From NCBI GenBank assembly GCA_003153505.1, contig PLZA01000057.1, positions 1 through 55,249 on the forward strand: a stretch of DNA of 55,249 nt, written 5' to 3'. The position numbers and the translations under genes are program-made. Every line of letters begins with the position of its first letter. Positions within the stretch are counted from its first letter, which is position 1. Shown piece by piece: positions 18,073 to 27,118 of the stretch. Origin of the DNA: Candidatus Dormiibacterota bacterium (GTDB lineage Bacteria > Chloroflexota > Dormibacteria > Aeolococcales > Aeolococcaceae). The notes beneath the pieces are model-generated. The model saw only the letters and a program-made list of their open reading frames with translations. It made no database searches and was not told where the DNA came from.

Positions 18073-18222
18073 CGCCATTCCAATGGATTCCATCGAACGT
18101 GCTCTAGTCGTCATTCCAACCAATTCTCGACGAAACCACTCTTTCTGAACTCGGCGTCGCGCCTGCGAATAAGTGCTGGTCTGGGGGACCAGGGGTCGCA
18201 GGTTCGAGTCCTGTCTCCCCGA
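18073..18222 (+). repeat. tRNA-Pro(GGG) 3'-half repeat, copy P2
   Basis: The tRNA-Pro half is 18176-18222, identical in anticodon stem-loop, T-arm and acceptor strand to the copies at 13321 and 52856. It shares 107 upstream bases in register with both, and with the 52.9-kb copy the similarity extends further left (GCTCTAGTCGTCATTCCAAC), giving 150 bases. To the right it differs from the other two copies, so this junction has another partner. Short minus-strand frames here are translation artefacts. Confidence 0.85.
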
Positions 18223-18454
18223 TTCGCAGCCCATTGCACTGCAGTGCAGCCATTTTCACGCAATTGCAGCCGATTCCAACTTGTGGGGATCAGTCACTTT
18301 GCAGGGACTAGTACTCATTCCCTGATTGATGTTCTTTCCTGCAAAACCACTCTATTTCGCGCGACCTCGGCGTGCGGCCACATCTGAGACCGAAACGATG
18401 AACGGCGCGCGCGGAGCAAACGCGTCCTACCAACCACGAGCCTGACAGACGACG
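18223..18454. other. Repeat-related intergenic stretch
   Basis: Contains GATTCCAACTTGTGGGGATC (about 18273), CTTTCCTGCAAAACCACTCT (about 18333) and GACCTCGGCGTGCGGCC. Similar strings occur at 13203-13260, 25665-25700 and 27019-27055, so this is a diverged member of the same dispersed repeat family without a tRNA half. A small palindrome GCACTGCAGTGC lies near 18237. No gene. Confidence 0.5.
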
Positions 18455-19351
18455 TCAGCGGACCGCCAGCCCCAAGGCGGTGCGCAGTACCCCTGCGATG
18501 TGCGACTCTCGGTCAATCGCCTGTGCGCCCGTTCCGCACGACGCAGTCACCAACGATCCCGCGAGCCTGTCCGCGGTTCCGACACGATCCCTGGCGCGTA
18601 CCGATTCGACAGCGTCGATCAGACGTGATGCGGCGACGCGTGCCGGCTCGATCTGATGCACGGGTGTGATGCCCCAGGCCATGGTCGTGCCAAGTCGGGT
18701 CATACGGCTCACGGATTCACCCCCGGTTTGGTCTAACCGAAATGCCACTAAGTCGATGTTGAGGACATCGGGCTGCGCCGCTTCCAGCAGGGCCCATGGG
18801 GGCCGACAGCACACATGCAGTCCCCACGCAGCTCCGACCGTTCGTAATGGCTCCCAGGCATCGATTACCGTCGGATCTACGCTGGCCATGTTGAGCGCCG
18901 GTTCATCGACGATGAGAAGGCAGTCGATACCTCGTTCGCGCAATTCGTCAACCTGGGGCTGCGTCTGAGCGCCGAGCCACGCTCCAACATCTCTCGCGAA
19001 CAAGAAAGGCGACGTGTCGTCGGAGTCGGCAATGGCGCCGCAGAGCGTGACCGGGCCAGTGACCTGCAACTTCACGATCCGGTGATCCGGGGGTGCCTTT
19101 GTGACGGCATCGAGGAACGCCGGCCAGGCGTAGGGTTCGCGCCGGTCCCGATCCGGGCTCCAGCCGCACCGACCTGGCTCCACGCCCACCCACTCGACGA
19201 TCATGTCGCCGTCAAGTCGTGGAAGTTGGGGGCAGAAAGGTATGTCGTACGAGCGCACCACGTGGCGAACGGCAGCTTCGGGATCCGTGTGAGGCAGTGA
19301 CCCAACCCCCGTTGTCGCAAGGCGGGGGAGGCGGTCCAACAGATCGCTCAC
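18455..19351 (-). CDS. Single-domain MetE-like methionine synthase protein
   Basis: 298 residues, corresponding to one TIM barrel of cobalamin-independent methionine synthase (C-terminal catalytic type). It starts LATTGVGSLPHTDPEAAVRH, as MetE-core proteins do. Candidate Zn ligands are present: GLHVCCRPPW (H-x-C as in MetE) and LVTASCGTGA near the end, matching the last Cys ligand. LIVDEPALN matches the substrate-binding DEPA segment. Known: such short 'core MetE' proteins in prokaryotes use a methyl donor other than polyglutamylated folate, often unknown. It starts 21 bases after metE on the same strand and probably belongs to the B12-riboswitch operon. Confidence 0.82.
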   Translation of the reverse strand: MSDLLDRLPRLATTGVGSLPHTDPEAAVRHVVRSYDIPFCPQLPRLDGDMIVEWVGVEPGRCGWSPDRDRREPYAWPAFLDAVTKAPPDHRIVKLQVTGPVTLCGAIADSDDTSPFLFARDVGAWLGAQTQPQVDELRERGIDCLLIVDEPALNMASVDPTVIDAWEPLRTVGAAWGLHVCCRPPWALLEAAQPDVLNIDLVAFRLDQTGGESVSRMTRLGTTMAWGITPVHQIEPARVAASRLIDAVESVRARDRVGTADRLAGSLVTASCGTGAQAIDRESHIAGVLRTALGLAVR

Positions 19352-19372
19352 AACCTAACGCCGACCTTTCGA

Positions 19373-21655
19373 CTAGCGTCCGGCGCTATCGGCTCGACAA
19401 TGACGAGCTGCCTCAACCAGATGTGCGAGCGCTGGCGTTACCTGTTCCCACCGTCTCGTCTTGAGCCCGCAGTCCGGGTTGACCCATAGCTGCTCACGCG
19501 GAATGCGTTGCTCTGCCTGCCGAATCAGGTGGACGATCTCATCAACCGAGGGGACTCTCGGAGAGTGGATGTCGTACACGCCCGGGCCGATGCCGTTCGG
19601 ATACCGAAAATCTTGGAATGCGTCGAGCAATTCCATCTGCGAGCGCGACGCCTCGATGGATATGACGTCGGCGTCGAGACGGGCGATGTGTTCGAGAATC
19701 TCGTTGAACTCCGAGTAGCACATGTGAGTGTGGAGTTGCGTGATGTCGGCTACGCCATTGGCCGCGAGGCGAAAGCAATCGATTGCCCATCGGAGGTACG
19801 GGTCTTGCTCGGTGGCGCGAAGTGGGAGACCTTCGCGGAGCGCCGGTTCGTCGATCTGGATCACCTTGGCGCCCGCGCGTTCCAGGTCGAGCGTCTCGCT
19901 TCGTACAGCGAGCGCGATCTGCTGGCAGGTGACCGATCGTGGCTGGTCGTCGCGCACGAAGGACCACTGGAGGATGGTGACCGGACCGGTGAGCATGCCC
20001 TTTACCGGCTTTGGTGTGCACCGCTGAGCGTGCTCCCACCAGCGCACCGTCATCGGCGCTGGACGGTCGACATCTCCGTAGAGGATGGGAGGCTTGACGC
20101 AGCGGGAGCCGTAGGACTGAACCCACCCGTAGGCGGAAACCACGAAGCCATTCAGGTGCTCGGCAAAGTACTCAACCATGTCGTTGCGTTCGGCTTCACC
20201 GTGTACCAGTACGTCCAATCCCATCTCTTCCTGGCGACGAATGACCGCGGCGATCTCATCCCGTAGGAAGGCATCGTAGCCGTCCGCGTCTAACTCACCT
20301 TGACGCGCACGCTGCCGAGCTTCGCGGATCTCCTGGGTCTGCGGAAACGATCCAATGGTCGTCGTCGGCAGCTCCGGGAGCTCGAGAATCTTGGCCTGCG
20401 CTTTGGAGCGTTGCGCGTAGTCGGATCGGCGAGTCAGATGGTCTGGTGCCACCGCCTCGAGCTGCTGAGCGACATGAGCGCTATTCACCCGTTCTGATTG
20501 TCTGCGGGCGAGTATCGCTTCACGGTTGGCTGCAAGCACCTGATGTCGTGCCGACGAGTCCATCCCCAAGGCTCGCTTCAAAAGGTCGAGCTCGCCGAGC
20601 TTCTCGGCACCGAAGGCGAGCCACGACCGAACCTGCGGTTCGATCGCCGCCTCTCGCGCAGCACTGTAGGGAACATGCAGCAGTGAACAGGACGGGCCGA
20701 GCCGCACCCGTGACTCGCCGAGACGCTCGATCACCGGCTCGACCTTCGTCACTACGGTCTCGAGATCGGTGATCCACACGTTGCGCCCGTCGATGATCCC
20801 TAATGACAGTCTCGCGTCGCTGCGAAGCGACGCGAGAGCCGGCTCCAGCTGTGCCGGATCTCTCACCAGATCGAGATGGAACTCGGCTGCGGGTAACGCC
20901 AGGACGCGGTTGAGCCATCTGCCGAGGCCGCCGAAGTAGGTCGTCAGAACCAGTTCAAGGGATGAACTTGCCGCCATCCGCGCCCAGGAGCGCTCGAGTT
21001 CACCGATCGCGTCCTCAGTGAGATCACGGACCAAGCAGGGTTCGTCGATCTGGACCTCTGTCGCCCCAGCATGCGAGAGCTCTGACAGCAGCTCCGCATA
21101 CACCGGGAGCAACTGGTCAAGAAGGGCCAGGGTCTCACGGCGTCCCTGGTGCATTTTCGCGAGCAGCAGAAACGACACCGGTCCAAGCAGGACCGGCCGT
21201 GTCTGGAACCCCCAGTCGAGCGCCTCACGGAATTCCCTGAGCGGCTTGCGGGCGTCCAGCCGAAAGAGTGTGTCCTCGCTGAGTTCAGGGACCAGGTAGT
21301 GATAGTTAGTGTCCAGCCACTTGGTCATCTCCAGCGGCGGGGCGGAGGCATTACCTCGTGCCAGTGCGAAGTACCGCCCGCGGTCAACAGCTTCGCCGTC
21401 GGTGGCGAATCGCTTTGGGATCGCCCCAACCATGACCGCGGTGTCAAGGACATGGTCGTACAGCGAGAAGTCGTTCGACGGCAGAATGTCGATACCGGCG
21501 GCGGCCGCACCAGTCAGATTGCTCCGCCGAATCGAGCTCGCCGCATCCTCGAGCTCCTGGTCTGTGATCCGCCCGGCCCAATGCTGCTCAAGAGCGCGCT
21601 TGAGCTCACGGTCTGGACCGATGCGAGGAAATCCAAGGACAGCGGTTTGAATCAC
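19373..21655 (-). CDS. metE: Cobalamin-independent methionine synthase
   Basis: Transfers the methyl group of 5-methyltetrahydropteroyl-triglutamate to homocysteine, giving methionine, with no need for B12. About 760 residues when started at the GTG at 21655, 10 bases after the nrdB stop and preceded by AGAGGAC; this gives the normal family N-terminus (V/M-IQTAVLGFPRIGPDRELKRA). Longer frames begin inside nrdB. Zn ligands of the C-terminal barrel are visible: HTHMCYSEF (H-x-C) and WVNPDCGLKTR (last Cys), with VIQIDEPALREGLPLR and TTTIGSFPQTQEIR as further family marks. Its place behind nrdAB and a cobalamin riboswitch implies that it is made when B12 is scarce. Confidence 0.96.
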   Translation of the reverse strand: MIQTAVLGFPRIGPDRELKRALEQHWAGRITDQELEDAASSIRRSNLTGAAAAGIDILPSNDFSLYDHVLDTAVMVGAIPKRFATDGEAVDRGRYFALARGNASAPPLEMTKWLDTNYHYLVPELSEDTLFRLDARKPLREFREALDWGFQTRPVLLGPVSFLLLAKMHQGRRETLALLDQLLPVYAELLSELSHAGATEVQIDEPCLVRDLTEDAIGELERSWARMAASSSLELVLTTYFGGLGRWLNRVLALPAAEFHLDLVRDPAQLEPALASLRSDARLSLGIIDGRNVWITDLETVVTKVEPVIERLGESRVRLGPSCSLLHVPYSAAREAAIEPQVRSWLAFGAEKLGELDLLKRALGMDSSARHQVLAANREAILARRQSERVNSAHVAQQLEAVAPDHLTRRSDYAQRSKAQAKILELPELPTTTIGSFPQTQEIREARQRARQGELDADGYDAFLRDEIAAVIRRQEEMGLDVLVHGEAERNDMVEYFAEHLNGFVVSAYGWVQSYGSRCVKPPILYGDVDRPAPMTVRWWEHAQRCTPKPVKGMLTGPVTILQWSFVRDDQPRSVTCQQIALAVRSETLDLERAGAKVIQIDEPALREGLPLRATEQDPYLRWAIDCFRLAANGVADITQLHTHMCYSEFNEILEHIARLDADVISIEASRSQMELLDAFQDFRYPNGIGPGVYDIHSPRVPSVDEIVHLIRQAEQRIPREQLWVNPDCGLKTRRWEQVTPALAHLVEAARHCRADSAGR

Positions 21656-21665
21656 AACTCGTCCT

Positions 21666-22664
21666 CTAGAAATTCTCGTCAAAGGACACGGCGCCACCGA
21701 CAGCGATCTGGTACGCCGAGACCCGGCGTTCGAAGAAGTTCGCCAACTCCTGGACGTCCTGGAGCTCCATGAAGCCGAAGGGGTTCTTGGACTTGTAGCG
21801 CGGAGGCAGCAAGAGGTTCGTGAGCCGCTGATCGGCCACGTACTCCAGGTACTTGCGCATATCGCGCATGGACAGCCCCGCTACGCCGCCACTCAACAAG
21901 TCCTCGGCGAAGCGCATCTCGACATCGACGGCATCCTCGAGCATGTGCACGATGCGATCCTCCATCGCGCCATCGATGAGGTCGGGCTCCTCGCTTCGCG
22001 CCACGTCGACGACCGCAAAGGCAAAGCGCATGTGTGCGCTCTCATCCCGAAACACCCAGTTGGTGCCGGTCGCCAACCCGTTGAGCAGTCCCTTCGAACG
22101 CAGGAAGTAGACGTAGGCGAACGCCGCATAGAAGAACAGACCTTCAACGCCTGCTCCGTACGAGATGACGTTGAGGAGAAAGCGCCGCCGATCCTCCTTG
22201 CTTTCCAGCCGGCGGAGGTCAAACACCGAATCGGTCCAGCGGAAACAGAACTCGGCTTTGTCACGGATCGACGCGACATGCTCCACGGCGGCGAATGCCT
22301 CCGCTCGCTCCGCGTGGTCGGGAATATACGTGTCGAGGAGCGTGAGGTAGAACTGAATGTGAACGGCTTCCTCGTACAGCTGCCGGGAGAGGTACAGCCG
22401 TGCTTCGGGGGCGTTGACATGCTGGTAGAGGTTGAGGACGAGGTTATTGGCGACGATCGTATCGCCGGTGGCAAAGAAGGCGACCAGCCGGTGGATGAGA
22501 TGACGCTCGCCCTCGGTGAGGCGGGTGTGCAGGTCGACCAGATCGTCGGCGAACTCAACCTCTTCGACGGTCCAGGTGTTCTTGATTGCGCTGCGGAACA
22601 TGTCGTAGAACTCGGGGTAACGCATCGGGCGGAGCGTGAGGTCCATTCCTGGATCGAGCAGCAT
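21666..22664 (-). CDS. nrdB: Class I ribonucleotide reductase, beta subunit
   Basis: 332 residues. Provides the di-metal/tyrosyl radical cofactor for NrdA. Ligand pattern seen: an acidic residue in VEFADDLVDL, then YEEAVHIQFY, in which E and H are spaced as in E. coli Glu115/His118 and the Tyr four residues after the His matches radical Tyr122; then GVEGLFFY (Glu) and FRDESAHMRF (Glu, His). The C-terminal SFDENF tail resembles the peptide that docks into NrdA. It lies 50 bases after nrdA and 10 before metE, so the three are clearly one transcript. No NrdR box was identified. Confidence 0.94.
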   Translation of the reverse strand: MLLDPGMDLTLRPMRYPEFYDMFRSAIKNTWTVEEVEFADDLVDLHTRLTEGERHLIHRLVAFFATGDTIVANNLVLNLYQHVNAPEARLYLSRQLYEEAVHIQFYLTLLDTYIPDHAERAEAFAAVEHVASIRDKAEFCFRWTDSVFDLRRLESKEDRRRFLLNVISYGAGVEGLFFYAAFAYVYFLRSKGLLNGLATGTNWVFRDESAHMRFAFAVVDVARSEEPDLIDGAMEDRIVHMLEDAVDVEMRFAEDLLSGGVAGLSMRDMRKYLEYVADQRLTNLLLPPRYKSKNPFGFMELQDVQELANFFERRVSAYQIAVGGAVSFDENF

Positions 22665-22714
22665 TGGTCAGCTCTCCTTCGATATCGATAGTTCGGTGGC
22701 GATAGCGCGCCCGT

Positions 22715-25141
22715 CTACTGGCATGCTTCGCACACCTCCGGGTTTTCGAGCGAGCACGCCACCGCCTCAGCGGCCGCAACGGTCTCGACCGTTGGTTCAA
22801 CTGCCGGCATGGAAGTCGCGAGAGTGGGCAGGATCCTGGTGGCGGGCCGCGAGCGCAGGTAATAGGTTGTCTTCAGCCCGCGCTTCCAGGCGTGCAGATA
22901 CATCGAGGACAGCCTGCCGATGGAAGGATCCGCAACGAAGAGATTCAGCGACTGACTCTGATCCACGAATGGAGCTCTGTCGGCGGCCATGTCGATGAGC
23001 GATCGCTGGGGAATCTCCCAGACAGTTCGGAAGACTTCGCGCACATCGCTCGGGATCGACTCGAGACCCTGGATGGAACCTTCAGCACGCTTGAGCGCTG
23101 AACGCGTCTCGTCATTCCACAGGTCGAGGCCCTTAAGTCTGTCGACCAGATAGTGATTGACCTGCAGGAATTCTCCCGACAGCGTCTCACGCTTGAACGT
23201 GTTGGAGATCTGCGGTTCGATGCACTCGTAGCAGCCGGCAATCGAGGCAATGGTCGCTGTCGGCGCGATGGCGATGAGTAGCGAGTTGCGCAATCCTGCA
23301 GCCTTGATTCGAGTCCGGAGCGTCTCCCAACGCGTGGTATTTGTCGTCGCCGCGTCCCAGTGGTCGAACTGCAGGACGCCCTTCGACGCGCGGGTCTCGG
23401 CGAACGCGGTGTGCGGGCCCCATTCCTCGGCAAGGTCGCACGAGGTGCTGAGCGCGTGGAAGTAGATGTCCTCCTGGAGGCGAGCCGAAAGTGCGCGCGC
23501 TACCGGGCTGTCGAAGGGCAGGTTCAGCTGAAAGAAGACATCCTGGAGCCCCATGATGCCGAGCCCAATGGGCCGCCATCTGGCGTTCGACGTTGCTGCT
23601 TCCGGCATCGGATAGAAGTTGATGTCGATGACACGGTCGAGAAAGGTGACCGCCGTCCGTACCGTCTCCGCCAAAGCCTCATCGTCAATGGCGCCGTTGG
23701 CGACGAACGCTCCGAGATTGATGGACCCGAGATTGCACACCGCGGTTTCGGCCTCTGAGGTGACCTCGAGAATCTCGGTGCAGAGGTTCGACAGGTGGAC
23801 GACGTTGCCGCCTTCACCGGTCTGATTGCACGTCCGGTTGGCCGCGTCTTTGAAGGTGAGCCAGCCGTTGCCGGTCTGGGCCAGCGTTCGCATCATGCGT
23901 CCGTAGAGATCCCGCGCCGGAAGGGTGCGCACCGCCAGCCCGGCTGCTTCACCTCGCTCGTATGCGCGCTCGAAGTCGTCGCCCCAGACATCGGTGAGGT
24001 CCGGCACATCCTTGGGGTCGAACAACGACCACTCCTGGTCCGCCTCGACACGTCGCATGAAGAGGTCCGGAATCCAGTTGGCGATGTTGATCGTCCTGGT
24101 GCGCTGGGCCTCATCTCCAGTGCTGCCGCGCAGCTCGAGAAAGCTCTCGATGTCGGCGTGCCATGTTTCGAGATAGACGCACGCCGCGCCCTTGCGTCGC
24201 CCACCCTGATTGACTGCAGCCACCGACGAGTCGAGAGTCTTCAGGAAGGGGATGATGCCGTTGGAGCGCCCGTTGGTTCCCTGGATCAACGACCCACGCG
24301 ACCGAACCCGGTGGTAGGCCACGCCGATACCGCCGGCGAACTTGGAGAGGGCGGCGACGTCTCCGTAGCGCCGGTAGATCGCGGCCAGATCGTCCTGCGG
24401 GGAGTCGAGCAGGTAGCAGGACGACATCTGCATGTGCCGCGTGCCCGAATTGAAGAGTGTCGGCGAGCTTGGGAGGTACTTCAGCGAGGAGATGAGCCGG
24501 TAGAAGTGAATCGCCTCGGACGGACTTCTCGAGAGCCCGCACGCGACCCGCAGGAAGAAGTGTTGCGGGGTCTCGATGACACTTCGCGAAACGGGGTCGC
24601 GCAAGAGGTAGCGGTCATAGACCGTGCGGATGCCGAAGTACTCGAAGCGGTTGCTCTGCGTAGGGTCCACGGCGTCGTCGAGCTTGCGGCTGTGACGAGC
24701 GACCATCTCCGCCACCGAATCAGCGATGAGACCGCGCTCCGCTCCGAGGCGAATGGACTGCGAGAAGGAGTGAACGCCCTGACCGGCGACCTCCTTGTCG
24801 ATGTAGGTCGTCAGCAGACGTGCTGCAAGCCTCGAGTACTCCGGCTCCTCGGCCATGAGCGAGGCTGCTGTATGAATGGAGAGCTCGTCGAGCTCACGAG
24901 TGGTGGCACCGTCATAGAGACCGCTGATGGTGCGCGTGGCAACCCGCAAGGCGTCCACTGACTCTAGCCCGGCGCAGCACCGTGAAACCGCTCGAACGAT
25001 CTTGTTGACGTCGACCGGTTCGGATGACGCGTCCCGCTTGCGCACCTGCATGCTGGAGGCGGTGTCGTCTGCAGGCGCAGTGGGTGCCGAGCGTTCGATT
25101 GGTCGTCCAACGAGGTCGAGGGAGGCGGTCTCAGGGCTCAT
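22715..25141 (-). CDS. nrdA: Class I ribonucleotide reductase, alpha subunit
   Basis: 808 residues. I chose the ATG at 25141 because GGAGGAG precedes it; the longer open frame runs through the riboswitch leader. It reduces ribonucleoside diphosphates. Domains: N-terminal ATP-cone, residues ~30-120 (starting MQVRKRDASSEPVDVNKIVR), for allosteric control of activity; then the ten-stranded barrel with active-site motifs SSCYLLDS (first redox Cys), HLSNLCTEILEV (N-x-C-x-E, the radical Cys and Glu) and AVCNLGSINL (second redox Cys). The C-terminal ending PEVCEACQ supplies the CxxC pair that re-reduces the active site. A cobalamin riboswitch in its leader implies repression when B12 is available, as known for class I enzymes in streptomycetes that also have a B12-dependent class II enzyme. 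Confidence 0.96.
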   Translation of the reverse strand: MSPETASLDLVGRPIERSAPTAPADDTASSMQVRKRDASSEPVDVNKIVRAVSRCCAGLESVDALRVATRTISGLYDGATTRELDELSIHTAASLMAEEPEYSRLAARLLTTYIDKEVAGQGVHSFSQSIRLGAERGLIADSVAEMVARHSRKLDDAVDPTQSNRFEYFGIRTVYDRYLLRDPVSRSVIETPQHFFLRVACGLSRSPSEAIHFYRLISSLKYLPSSPTLFNSGTRHMQMSSCYLLDSPQDDLAAIYRRYGDVAALSKFAGGIGVAYHRVRSRGSLIQGTNGRSNGIIPFLKTLDSSVAAVNQGGRRKGAACVYLETWHADIESFLELRGSTGDEAQRTRTINIANWIPDLFMRRVEADQEWSLFDPKDVPDLTDVWGDDFERAYERGEAAGLAVRTLPARDLYGRMMRTLAQTGNGWLTFKDAANRTCNQTGEGGNVVHLSNLCTEILEVTSEAETAVCNLGSINLGAFVANGAIDDEALAETVRTAVTFLDRVIDINFYPMPEAATSNARWRPIGLGIMGLQDVFFQLNLPFDSPVARALSARLQEDIYFHALSTSCDLAEEWGPHTAFAETRASKGVLQFDHWDAATTNTTRWETLRTRIKAAGLRNSLLIAIAPTATIASIAGCYECIEPQISNTFKRETLSGEFLQVNHYLVDRLKGLDLWNDETRSALKRAEGSIQGLESIPSDVREVFRTVWEIPQRSLIDMAADRAPFVDQSQSLNLFVADPSIGRLSSMYLHAWKRGLKTTYYLRSRPATRILPTLATSMPAVEPTVETVAAAEAVACSLENPEVCEACQ

Positions 25142-25251
25142 GGCTCCTCCAGGTGGGTGCCGGAGGTGCCGAACTCGACCGGGACGCGCGGCCCGACCGC
25201 TTCCGAAACCTCCCGCGAGGTTGCTCGGCCAACCGCACCCATCGGGTACGG

Positions 25252-25462
25252 GCGGTGGCAGGTTTTCGGACTTGTGGGCTCCCACCGGCTCTCCCAAGCC
25301 GCTGGACCTACCGGCCGTCGCTTCCCAGGCGCATCGCCCAGTGCTGATGACGGCTTTCGTTCCCACTTACCGCTGCGGGGCAGCTCCGGATTCGCACCGG
25401 ATTCCCTGTTGCCTCCTCCGACCGGTACCGCCCGGAGGAACCAACCGCGCTCCGGAGCATAT
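25252..25462 (-). promoter_or_regulatory. Cobalamin (B12) riboswitch in the nrdA leader
   Basis: Reading the minus strand, the leader contains the classic elements in order: GGAATCCGGTGCGAATCCGG, AGCTGCCCCGCAGCGGTAAG (the B12 box core), then a side domain, and finally AGTCCGAAAACCTGCC, which closes the aptamer. It ends about 110 bases before the nrdA ATG. Binding of adenosylcobalamin normally lowers expression, so nrdA-nrdB-metE and the MetE-like gene would be switched off in B12-replete cells. Confidence 0.95.
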
Positions 25463-25659
25463 CTAGTGGCCAGCTAGGTGTCAAGCCACAACCTGTGGTG
25501 CCGAAGGAGCCGGTGCAGTCCAAGGCTCCTTGTCCAGGCCTTCCCTCAAGTGGCGGGGTGCGCTGGCCTGCTACCCGATCGAATGAGTGACCGGCCGTAG
25601 CAACTGCCTCGTCCTGAAGCGCAGTCGGCACCTGCACGTTGGCCGTCGAAGTCCATGCA

Positions 25660-25735
25660 TTTCCAAATTACGGGGATCGATCGTCATTCCAACCACTTCC
25701 CGACGAAATCACTCTAAGTCGAACTCAGCTCGCAT
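25660..25735 (+). repeat. Dispersed repeat fragment, copy P3, without tRNA half
   Basis: TTCCAAATTACGGGGATCGA, then GTCATTCCAACCACTTCCCG, then ACGAAATCACTCTAAGTCGA match the left part of the tRNA-Pro repeats (compare 52788-52840). It stops at GAACTCAGCTCGC, before the tRNA half, and cuts into a methyltransferase remnant. Confidence 0.7.
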
Positions 25736-25972
25736 CACGTCGAGGACGGTGAGGTCTTTGTAGCACCGAGCTAGGAGCCGATCGAGCAAGAGGGAAGCGC
25801 CGCCGCCGATGTCGATGACGGGCGCTCCTTTCGCCACGCCGAGGAGGTCGATGAGTGCCAGCGACACCGCTGGTTCGGGCTGATACCAGCTCACGCTGGT
25901 CGCTCCGGCACCGGAGTATCGGCGATCCCAGTGTAGAGGTCGTTCGTTCGTCCCCGAGAATTCGCTGTGCAC
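25709..25972 (-). pseudogene. SAM methyltransferase remnant, truncated by the repeat
   Basis: The minus strand encodes HWDRRYSGAGATSVSWYQPE, then VIDIGGGASLLLDRLL and DLTVLDV: the N-terminal start and AdoMet motif I of a small methyltransferase that normally has about 200 residues. Directly after LDV the frame enters the repeat fragment and ends within a few codons, so about two thirds of the protein are missing. A GTG at 25972 is the most likely original start. Non-functional by inference. Confidence 0.75.
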
Positions 25973-26022
25973 TTCGTAGGGCGTCGACCGCTGATTGAGC
26001 GTACGCAAAATGAGCCGCTGCC

Positions 26023-26541
26023 TTAGCGACCCATCATGTTCCCGCTTGTCATCCAATTGCCCCAATCGCCAACGTGTTGTGCCATCCAGTTGGCCATCTG
26101 GCCGCACCATGCGGGAGAAGCAGTTCCTCCGCTGCTAGCGCCGGCACCGGCGGCGGTCCACTGCTGACACGTGGTTTGGAGCGTGGTGGCGTTACCCCAC
26201 ATCATCGCCCCCGTCATATGCTGATTGCGCAATTGATGGCCCATCCAATCGGTCATCGCGGTGCACCAGGCTGAGCTGGGAGAGCCGTTGCCGAAAGTCG
26301 ACGCTGAGCTCCCGACCCACTGCTCACACGACTGCTGCACTGATGTCAACTGCGCCGACGCCAACTGGCTCGGAGCGATACGTGTTGAGGAGGAGTTATT
26401 GCTACGGAAGAGCACGATGCCGACGCCAACGGCGACCAGCATGATAGCCGCCAGGCCTACCGCCAGCAGCGACGTGCTCCGGCCGCGGGCTCTCGGTTGA
26501 GGCGGGTTCGAGGTCGGGATGGTTTGCATCGTGTAGGTCAT
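26023..26541 (-). CDS. Membrane-anchored Cys/Trp/Met-rich duplicated protein
   Basis: 172 residues. A cytoplasmic Pro/Arg-rich start is followed by one membrane segment (residues ~24-46, LLAVGLAAIMLVAVGVGIVL), then an outer part with two copies of a roughly 45-residue unit: C-(E/Q)-QW...(S/A)-(S)-AWC-(T/G)-x-M-x-(D/N)-WM-(G/A)-(H/Q)-(Q/H), each ending in Met-rich text (NQHMTGAMMWG and NWMTSGNMMGR). Two Cys per unit and clustered Met and Trp could mean a disulfide-stapled helical hairpin with a soft-metal site, for example for copper. I do not recognise the family. The upstream region shows no clear operon partner. Confidence 0.7.
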   Translation of the reverse strand: MTYTMQTIPTSNPPQPRARGRSTSLLAVGLAAIMLVAVGVGIVLFRSNNSSSTRIAPSQLASAQLTSVQQSCEQWVGSSASTFGNGSPSSAWCTAMTDWMGHQLRNQHMTGAMMWGNATTLQTTCQQWTAAGAGASSGGTASPAWCGQMANWMAQHVGDWGNWMTSGNMMGR

Positions 26542-27105
26542 CGTCTAACTATCAGTAGGTGAACGTTGAGGCGGTAGAGCCGAACGTCCCGGGGTCGGCG
26601 AGCCTTTGCCGACCCGGTGAACTGGGCCGTTCCCATCATGTTTGAGACAGGAAGCTGGATCGACGCTGGAACTCCTGCCCATCGATCTCACCCTGCGCCA
26701 ACCGAGCCTCGAGAATCGCGCGCGTTGGTCCGGCGGGCGCGATTGCGCCGACTGGGAAGCGGCTTGCCGTCAAGGCGGTCTTGATCACCCGTTACGAGAA
26801 CGATCTCGCGATCGAAACGCGGGTCTGCGTTGACCAGGTCGTACATCTGGGCACCATCGTGCCCCGTTCTGGTACCCGACGACCTCGCTCGACGTGCCAG
26901 TACCAACGTTCGCCGACACCGGTTAGAAAGATGAACGATAGGGCGATGGCGGCGATCAACAGCGAATAAAGGCTAGTCCTCAGCGCGCACTGATCGCGGA
27001 AAGATAGAGCCGAGTGCCTTTCCTGCAAAACCACTCCAATGTCGTGCGGCCGGGGCACCCGAACTCCTTGCGCTGTCGGAGTGAGCCACGAGCGTCAACC
27101 TTGCC
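26542..27105. other. Intergenic, mostly decayed sequence
   Basis: No intact gene. On the minus strand near 26700-26870, GAQMYDLVNADPRFDREIVL then VTGD and GKPLP faintly resemble the middle of a response-regulator receiver domain, but no start or continuation supports it. At 27019-27055, CTTTCCTGCAAAACCACTCC...GTGCGGCC is another short piece of the dispersed repeat family. Confidence 0.35.
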
Positions 27106-27118
27106 GCTACTATGCATC

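Noticed and set aside
26688..26906. Response-regulator receiver gene on the minus strand
   Set aside because: A short similarity only; no start, no phospho-acceptor Asp context and no output domain can be followed.
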